Assembly: GCA_030145015.1 (NCBI GenBank)
Contig: JAQYWI010000009.1
Coordinates: 1 to 56,834 of the forward strand
Length of the DNA stretch: 56,834 bases
Source: Desulfobacterales bacterium
Lineage (GTDB): Bacteria; Desulfobacterota; Desulfobacteria; Desulfobacterales; JAHEIW01
Direction: 5' to 3'
A model generated the notes under the pieces. That model was not told the origin of the DNA and did not search any database. It was given only the letters and a program-made list of their open reading frames with translations. The position numbers were made by a program, and so were the translations under genes. This document shows, piece by piece, positions 51,842 to 56,834 of this stretch (positions are counted from its first letter, which is position 1; each line of letters opens with the position of its first letter).

Positions 51842-52653
51842 AGGTGTCGGCCGAAATTCAGGGGAGTGCCGGACTTCAATGGCACCGAATCCGATTGATT
51901 GAAAACCCGCTGATACGAAACGCGCTTGCGATGCTGGCGCTGGCCTACATTTTTTGGTCGGTCAGTAGCCTTGGGATCGAATGGACCAGAGTGGCCAATG
52001 GTCTGCCACGTGCGCTGAGAATGATCACGCGTATGGTGCCCCCGGATTTTGGGCGCTGGGAACTGTTGACCAGAGGTCTGCTCGAAAGTGTCCAAATGGC
52101 GCTGGCTGCCAGTTTTCTGGGTATGGGCCTGGCGGTGCCGCTGGGCATCTGCGGTGCCGGCAATCTCGTACCTAAGCCGGTCTACCTGGTAGCGCGAACG
52201 ATGATCATTCTATCCCGCACGTTCCACGAAATCATCGTGGCGATTCTTTTCGTTAAGATATTCGGTTTTGGACCCCTGGCAGGGATTTTGACACTCACCG
52301 TCGGCAGCACCAGCTTTATTTCCAAAATGATCGCCGAAGATATCGAAAACATGGCTCCGGGGCAATTGGAAGCGATCCGCGCTACGGGTGCCAGCTTCCC
52401 CAAGCTATTAATCTATTGCGTCTCGCCGCAAACGCTGCCGCGCTATCTCGGTGTTTCAATCTACAGACTGGACGCCAATATTCGCCACTCTACAGTGGTC
52501 GGGATTGTCGGTGCCGGGGGCATTGGTCAGGTACTGGCCGCTTCCTTCAGCCGTTACGACTACGATTTCAGTCTCGCCATCCTGTTAACCATTATCGCCC
52601 TTGTTTTCCTCGGTGAATTTTTTTCCAATTGGGTGCGGGGCCAGCTGCGATGA
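51838..52653 (+). CDS. phnE: Phosphonate-type ABC transporter permease 1
   Basis: A 271-residue inner-membrane protein with about six hydrophobic segments and the PhnE-type loop motif [20 protein letters not shown] followed by [17 protein letters not shown]. It pairs with the second permease as a heterodimer through which the ligand passes. Overlaps phnC and the second phnE by four bases each. Confidence 0.92.
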   Translation: MKVSAEIQGSAGLQWHRIRLIENPLIRNALAMLALAYIFWSVSSLGIEWTRVANGLPRALRMITRMVPPDFGRWELLTRGLLESVQMALAASFLGMGLAVPLGICGAGNLVPKPVYLVARTMIILSRTFHEIIVAILFVKIFGFGPLAGILTLTVGSTSFISKMIAEDIENMAPGQLEAIRATGASFPKLLIYCVSPQTLPRYLGVSIYRLDANIRHSTVVGIVGAGGIGQVLAASFSRYDYDFSLAILLTIIALVFLGEFFSNWVRGQLR

Positions 52654-53462
52654 CGGTCAAACAAAACATCGCTAAATACCCGGAAGTGTGGCGCCGTTTC
52701 AACCCGCGCGAGACCCTGATGCGTTATCTCTGGTATCTGGGGGCTGTCTTTGTAGCCGTATGGTCGATCAGCAACTTAGACATCCCATGGTTCTATTTTC
52801 TCGATGCTCACGTGCAGGCCAAAGATTTAGCGGTGCGCATGTGGCCGCCGGATTGGGAATTCGCCAGCCAACTCGTGAAACCGTTGATCGAAACGATCCA
52901 CATCGCAACGCTGGGTACACTCGTCACTATTTTGATTGCTTTTCCGGTGGCATTTCTGGCAGCCCGCAATACGACATTTAACGCCATAACGTGGTTTGTG
53001 GGACGCTTTATCTTAGTCGCTTCACGTTCCGTCAACACGGTTGTATGGGGGCTTCTGTTTGTCGCCATCTTCGGGCCTGGACCGTTAGCCGGAATATGGG
53101 CGATTGCTTTCCGTTCAATCGGCTTTATGGGCAAGCTTGTGGCCGAAGCCATCGAGGAAATCGATGAAGGGACGGTTGAGGCCATCGAGGCCACCGGGGC
53201 TTCGCGCTTACAGGTGCTTTGGATGGGAATCTTACCCCAGGTATTGCCGGTCATTTACGGCACCACCGTGTACCGCTGGGATATCAATATCCGCGAATCC
53301 TCCGTTCTCGGTTTCGTTGGCGCCGGTGGAATCGGCATCCTGCTTTACTCTTCAATCAACCAGTTCTTGTGGCAGGAAGTGACGGTGATCCTGATAACCG
53401 TATTTGGCGTGGTCATTGCCAGCGAATTTATATCGGCCACCGTTCGCCGGCGCATAACCTAA
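52650..53462 (+). CDS. phnE: Phosphonate-type ABC transporter permease 2
   Basis: A 270-residue homolog of the preceding permease, with GTVEAIEATGASRLQVLW and ESSVLGFVGAGGIGILL. The ATG at 52650 overlaps the previous stop (ATGA) and is preferred to an in-frame GTG-type start at 52629 inside the upstream gene. Two PhnE permeases in series are common in PhnCDEE systems. The gene converges on the iron-type ATPase gene with only 28 bases between stops. Confidence 0.92.
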   Translation: MTVKQNIAKYPEVWRRFNPRETLMRYLWYLGAVFVAVWSISNLDIPWFYFLDAHVQAKDLAVRMWPPDWEFASQLVKPLIETIHIATLGTLVTILIAFPVAFLAARNTTFNAITWFVGRFILVASRSVNTVVWGLLFVAIFGPGPLAGIWAIAFRSIGFMGKLVAEAIEEIDEGTVEAIEATGASRLQVLWMGILPQVLPVIYGTTVYRWDINIRESSVLGFVGAGGIGILLYSSINQFLWQEVTVILITVFGVVIASEFISATVRRRIT

Positions 53463-53490
53463 GTGCATTTCAAAAGAAATGACCGTTTTG

Positions 53491-54573
53491 TCAGGTCAAG
53501 ACCACGCATTTTTGCGGATCTAGCAACAGATAGAGTTCTTGACCCTCTTCTTGCGGCAGGTGATGCGGGACCTGCACCCGGATCATGGTGTCATTTACGC
53601 TGACAAAAAAGAATAAAAAGTTGCCCAAATAGGCCTTGTGGACAATCTTGCCTTTGAACACGTTTTCTGCGGCCTGGGGCGGTTCCGTAAACACTTCCAC
53701 ATCCTCGGGTCTTATTGAAGCATAAACTTTTGTGCCGGGTGTTGCGGCCGTGCTGTCCGGTGATCTACACACCATCTTGTCGCTGAATTCGGTCCGTACC
53801 GAAACCGCATCCTGATCCTCCAAGACTTCGACGACCTCGCCGGACATAAAGTTCATGGTGCCGATGAAATCGGCGACAAATCTATTGGCGGGCTGTTTAT
53901 AAATCTCCTGCGCAGTGCCGATTTGCACCACGTTGCCCGAGTCCATGACGGCGATTCGATCCGAGATCACCATGGCCTCTGCCTGGTCGTGGGTGACGTA
54001 GACCGCTGTGATGCCCATGCGTCTGACCAGGCTTTTGATTTCAAATCTTAACTCTTCTCTCAGCTTGGCATCAAGATTGCTCAGGGGTTCATCCAATAGC
54101 AATACTTTGGGATTGGTCACCAGCGCCCGCGCAAGTGCTACTCGTTGCTGCTGGCCGCCGCTTAATTGGGACGGGTATCTGTCTTCCAGGCCGGCCAAAC
54201 CCACCAGCTCCAAGACCTGCTCGGCCCGTTCCCGGATTTTTTGCCTGGGTATCTTCTGAAGTTTCAAACCGTAAACAATGTTATTGAATACCTTCATGTG
54301 CGGCCAGACGGCATAGTTTTGGAACACCATACCGATGCCCCTTTTTGCGGGTTGGACGAATCCTTGCGAAAGCATCGGCTGGCCGTCAATAACGATGTCG
54401 CCTTCTTCCGGTTTCTCCAATCCGGCGACGCAGCGCAGGGTGGTTGTTTTGCCGCATCCGCTGGGCCCCAGCAGCGTCAACATTTCTCCTTTGTTGACTT
54501 CAAGCTGTATGCGATTAATGGCCACAACCTCCTTAAAGCGTTTGAACAGGTTTTGGATCTCTATAAATGCCAT
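53491..54573 (-). CDS. ABC transporter ATP-binding protein (FbpC/AfuC/PotA-like)
   Basis: A 360-residue CUT1-type ABC ATPase. Walker A GPSGCGKTTT near 36-45, Q-loop GMVFQNYAVWPHM, signature LSGGQQQRVALARAL, Walker B VLLLDEPLSNLD, switch His in VYVTHDQAEA, then a C-terminal TOBE domain (about 285-355). Such proteins energise uptake of ferric iron, polyamines, sulfate or 2-aminoethylphosphonate; the subtype cannot be fixed. AAGGAG precedes the ATG. The double permease gene lies upstream on the same strand. Confidence 0.88.
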   Translation of the reverse strand: MAFIEIQNLFKRFKEVVAINRIQLEVNKGEMLTLLGPSGCGKTTTLRCVAGLEKPEEGDIVIDGQPMLSQGFVQPAKRGIGMVFQNYAVWPHMKVFNNIVYGLKLQKIPRQKIRERAEQVLELVGLAGLEDRYPSQLSGGQQQRVALARALVTNPKVLLLDEPLSNLDAKLREELRFEIKSLVRRMGITAVYVTHDQAEAMVISDRIAVMDSGNVVQIGTAQEIYKQPANRFVADFIGTMNFMSGEVVEVLEDQDAVSVRTEFSDKMVCRSPDSTAATPGTKVYASIRPEDVEVFTEPPQAAENVFKGKIVHKAYLGNFLFFFVSVNDTMIRVQVPHHLPQEEGQELYLLLDPQKCVVLT

Positions 54574-54654
54574 CGTTTTTTACTCCTTAAACAGTCGTTC
54601 CAAGGTTCCGTCAGACGCGGTTCCGGTGTCAGTCAGCTTGCAGCTGTTTCATCT

Positions 54655-54765
54655 GTTGAATTGGTTTGATTGATGAAACTGTTTTATTGGTTTGATTGGT
54701 TAAATTAGTTGTATTTGTTAAAGCGAACCAATTGAACCAATTGAACCAATTGAACAAATCGCTTT
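54655..54765. repeat. Word-repeat hairpin element (word TTGGTTTGATTGA)
   Basis: Left arm 54655-54720 repeats TTGGTTTGATTG and TATTGGTTTGATTGGTTAAA words; right arm 54724-54762 repeats GAACCAATTGAACCAATTGA. The word is close to that at 7240-7321, 47 kb away. Confidence 0.75.
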
Positions 54766-54776
54766 TCCTTGAACCT

Positions 54777-56453
54777 TTATTTTTCCCCCGCCCCCCAGGC
54801 GGCTTTGAGGACGCCTCCGCCGATTTTGGATATGATCAACAGAAGGATAAAGGTGATCACAATCATCAAAAAAGCCATGGCGGCGGCGATGCCGAACTCC
54901 ATGCCGCGATGCCAGTTCAAATAGATTCCAATGGGCAGGGTTTCCCATCCGCCTTTATAGAGGAATACTGCAGTAGAAATCTCCTGGAACGCCATGATGA
55001 AAAACATCACTACGCCTACCAGCACCCCTTTGAGCAGCAACGGCAGTGATATAAGAAAAAAAGTTCGAATTTTACCCGCGCCCGATACCTCGGATGCTTC
55101 CTCGAGCGAAGGATCCAGCTGCAGGTAGGAGGAATGCGCCATGCGTAAAAAATACGGCAGCCGTCGTGCAAACAGGGCCAGAGGCATAATGATCCAATAA
55201 TGGGCCAAGGGTATGCCTTTCCAAAATGCCAGAAGATAACTCACACCGATGGCAATACCCGGGAACGCCAGCATCAGTGTGATCACAAAGTCGAGCGCAT
55301 CTTTGCCCGGGACACGAGTGCGGACGATGAGATAGGCGACCGGAAGCCCGAAGGCAATCCCGAAAACCAGGGCGATCCCGCTGAAAAGGAAGGAGTTTTT
55401 TATCAGACCCGGGCTTTCCAGTAAGATTAGCCTGAAATTTTCGAGGGTCCAATAGGTTGGAAATACCTCAAAGGTCCATCTCCTGGAAAAAGCGGATAAC
55501 CCCAGCACGATCGGAATGAGCAGGACAAGAATGGCGATAAAAATCATGTACACATAGGCGCCCGATTTCACCAGTGCGCTCGGTTCGATCACACGGCCTT
55601 CAGAGGTTGTTCCTTTCGAGAGACCGGTATACTTTCTCCGCTCGACCCACCACCGGGCGAACAAAAATAGGGAAATGCAAACGATGGAAGAAACGACCAC
55701 CGCCACGATGCCCATGTACTTGCGGTGCACATCAGTAAAGTGATAGGAGATGTTGATATACGAAACCGATGGAAGAAAGTCCACCTGTCCCAAAATCAGC
55801 GGCGTCAGCCAATCGGTAAAGGGCCACAGGAATACGAGGACGGCGCCCGCCAGATAGCTTGGCGTGCAAAGCGGTAAGGTGACGGTGAAAAATCTCCGAA
55901 AGCCGCTGGCTCCCTCGACTTCGGCGGCTTCCTCAAAGGAGGGGTCGATGTTGGTGAATCCGGCCGAAAGACCGAGGACGATAAAAGGGAGCATATGCAG
56001 AGATTGTATAAATACCAGACCGTGCAGCCCGTAGATAAAATTGATGGGCTTCTCGATCAACCCCGTGTCCATAAGGAGCAGATTCATAGTTCCATATTTG
56101 CCAAAAAAGATGATGAATGCAAATACACCGGCGAAAGCGGGCAAAACAATCGGCAAAAGGATCAGGGCTGTGAAAACCGTCTTGCCCCGGTGCTGGTATC
56201 TCGCCAAAATGTATGCCAGCGGCACCCCGAACACGGTAGTCGTCACGAGCACCAGCGTACTCAGAAACAGGGTATTCCAAAAGCATTTAAGATAATACGT
56301 ATCCTGGAAAAATTCCAGGTAATTACCGATGCCCCAGCCGCCCGTTTCGGCGATTTTGAAGCTTTCCACCACCAGAATTGACAGCGGATAAAGCACAAGA
56401 AAGGCAATCACCAACCACAGGAGTGCTGCCAGAGAAATACTGCCGCGTGACAT
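54777..56453 (-). CDS. ABC transporter permease with two fused permease domains (FbpB-like)
   Basis: A 558-residue inner-membrane protein with two similar halves of about six spans each. Each half has the EAA-type coupling loop: SFEEAAEVEGASGFRRFFTV in the first and SLEEASEVSGAGKIRTFFLI in the second. Fused permeases of this kind serve ferric iron and related uptake systems. The ATPase gene follows downstream; a substrate-binding protein is expected beyond the right edge of the window. AAAGGATG precedes the ATG. Confidence 0.9.
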   Translation of the reverse strand: MSRGSISLAALLWLVIAFLVLYPLSILVVESFKIAETGGWGIGNYLEFFQDTYYLKCFWNTLFLSTLVLVTTTVFGVPLAYILARYQHRGKTVFTALILLPIVLPAFAGVFAFIIFFGKYGTMNLLLMDTGLIEKPINFIYGLHGLVFIQSLHMLPFIVLGLSAGFTNIDPSFEEAAEVEGASGFRRFFTVTLPLCTPSYLAGAVLVFLWPFTDWLTPLILGQVDFLPSVSYINISYHFTDVHRKYMGIVAVVVSSIVCISLFLFARWWVERRKYTGLSKGTTSEGRVIEPSALVKSGAYVYMIFIAILVLLIPIVLGLSAFSRRWTFEVFPTYWTLENFRLILLESPGLIKNSFLFSGIALVFGIAFGLPVAYLIVRTRVPGKDALDFVITLMLAFPGIAIGVSYLLAFWKGIPLAHYWIIMPLALFARRLPYFLRMAHSSYLQLDPSLEEASEVSGAGKIRTFFLISLPLLLKGVLVGVVMFFIMAFQEISTAVFLYKGGWETLPIGIYLNWHRGMEFGIAAAMAFLMIVITFILLLIISKIGGGVLKAAWGAGEK

Positions 56454-56540
56454 ATCACATCCTTTACTTTATGAAACCATTTCGAAATGTCTCGCCCCTC
56501 AGGACAAGGACGAATGTTGCTGGCTTGTTTCGTTGTTAAG

Positions 56541-56616
56541 TTGTGGGAGCGGCTTCCAGCCGCGATCAATGCTACTGTAAGATAAAACCTATCGCGGCTG
56601 GAAGCCGCTCCCACAA
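56541..56616. repeat. REP-like 26-bp perfect inverted repeat
   Basis: 56541-56566 and 56591-56616 are exact reverse complements around a 24-base loop. Each arm itself contains the palindrome GCGGCTTCCAGCCGC. This matches the widely known GTGGGAGCGGCTTC-type REP sequences of proteobacteria. Confidence 0.85.
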
Positions 56617-56699
56617 GAAAAGCAACTCCAAAAAAATGAATTCTTAGGCCAACAGCATTGGTTTAACCCCTCCCCCATAAAAGGGGGAGGAGATAATTC

Positions 56700-56834
56700 T
56701 TAAACCCAATTGAGCAGTTCTGCGCTGAAGCGCAGGGAGTCACCGACCACCCGCGGAGCGGGTGGCTTGGGTTTTTCCGCCAAAGGCGGGAAAAAACAAA
56801 GGCACGGCAGTGCCTTAATCGGTGCGGGTGGAAC
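56700..56834. repeat. Multi-hairpin repeat, copy 2 (truncated by window edge)
   Basis: Successive stems CTGCGCT-GA-AGCGCAG, CCACCCGC-GGA-GCGGGTGG, CCGCC-AAA-GGCGG and GGCAC-GGCA-GTGCC, with the linker GGCTTGGGTTTTT. In reverse orientation it resembles the end of the repeat at 50806-50995. Confidence 0.7.

Larger units (their letters stand above)
56454..56834. other. Right-edge non-coding stretch packed with hairpin repeats
   Basis: No gene start is seen. It holds the 26-bp perfect inverted repeat (56541-56616), a CTCCCCC-ATAAAA-GGGGGAG hairpin (56673-56692) and the multi-hairpin repeat copy (56700-56834), which runs off the edge. Confidence 0.55.

Overview
The window reads as chromosomal DNA of a Gram-negative anaerobe of the Desulfobacterota, most likely a sulfate reducer of the Desulfobacterales type able to run the Wood-Ljungdahl pathway. 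The grounds are two methylene-tetrahydrofolate reductase genes with a MetV partner, heterodisulfide-reductase (Hdr) modules, a selenocysteine-containing MvhD, a tungsten-type aldehyde oxidoreductase tail, and single-copy genes of deltaproteobacterial character (DUF3786, PilT paralogs, tilS-ftsH-folP-ybbR). No tRNA, rRNA operon, CRISPR array, prophage or complete insertion sequence was seen.

Layout. 1-0.3 kb: end of an aldehyde:ferredoxin oxidoreductase and its MoaD/ThiS-like partner. 1.0-5.1 kb: yggT, a DivIVA-domain gene, two PilT-family ATPases and a zinc-ribbon/pseudo-receiver protein. 5.3-12.9 kb: an MBL-fold hydrolase facing a minus-strand housekeeping block (tilS, ftsH, folP, ybbR, coaX). 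13.3-16.6 kb: a large, Alu-domain SRP RNA, then grpE-dnaK with a strong terminator. 16.7-21.9 kb: DUF3786, a universal stress protein, a ferritin-like protein, a PAS histidine kinase and an HTH-receiver regulator. 21.9-31.0 kb: metF1, a formate-dehydrogenase/NuoG-like iron-sulfur protein without the usual catalytic Sec/Cys, nuoE, a nuoF-gltD fusion, metV and metF2. 31.4-35.2 kb: an SsuABC-type ABC transporter and a MenA-type prenyltransferase. 35.5-42.4 kb: hdrC, hdrB, a tandem double hdrA, a four-helix-bundle gene inside an inverted repeat, selenoprotein mvhD, and an HdrD-like protein. 42.7-45.9 kb: a glutamate-dehydrogenase-like protein and a glutamate-synthase FMN subunit bracketed by copies of one repeat. 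46.2-49.4 kb: glpB and glpA. 49.6-53.5 kb: phnD-C-E-E. 53.5-56.5 kb: an iron/polyamine-type ABC ATPase and a double permease.

How it fits together. The 21.9-31.0 kb and 35.5-42.4 kb blocks together encode the parts expected for a flavin-based electron-bifurcating or confurcating methylene-THF reductase system: a NADH module (NuoE/NuoF), a second pyridine-nucleotide flavoprotein (GltD domain), MetF/MetV, HdrABC, MvhD and an HdrD-like disulfide-reductase-type protein. This is inference from gene content; whether they form one complex or several cannot be read from sequence.

The most unusual feature is a class of intergenic elements. At more than a dozen places a short word of about 7-14 bp is repeated in degenerate tandem, then its reverse complement is repeated on the other side of a short loop. 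Each site has its own word. One such element, between hdrA and mvhD, carries in its loop a complete gene of the four-helix-bundle family known from 23S rRNA intervening sequences. Its 3' end resembles a 16-base motif shared by the loops of two gene-less elements, which suggests, but does not prove, that the empty hairpins are decayed or cargo-free relatives of the gene-bearing one. Other points for a second look are a glutamate dehydrogenase lacking two conserved active-site residues, a 277-bp MITE with a perfect target duplication, and the in-frame UGA of mvhD, which is best read as selenocysteine.
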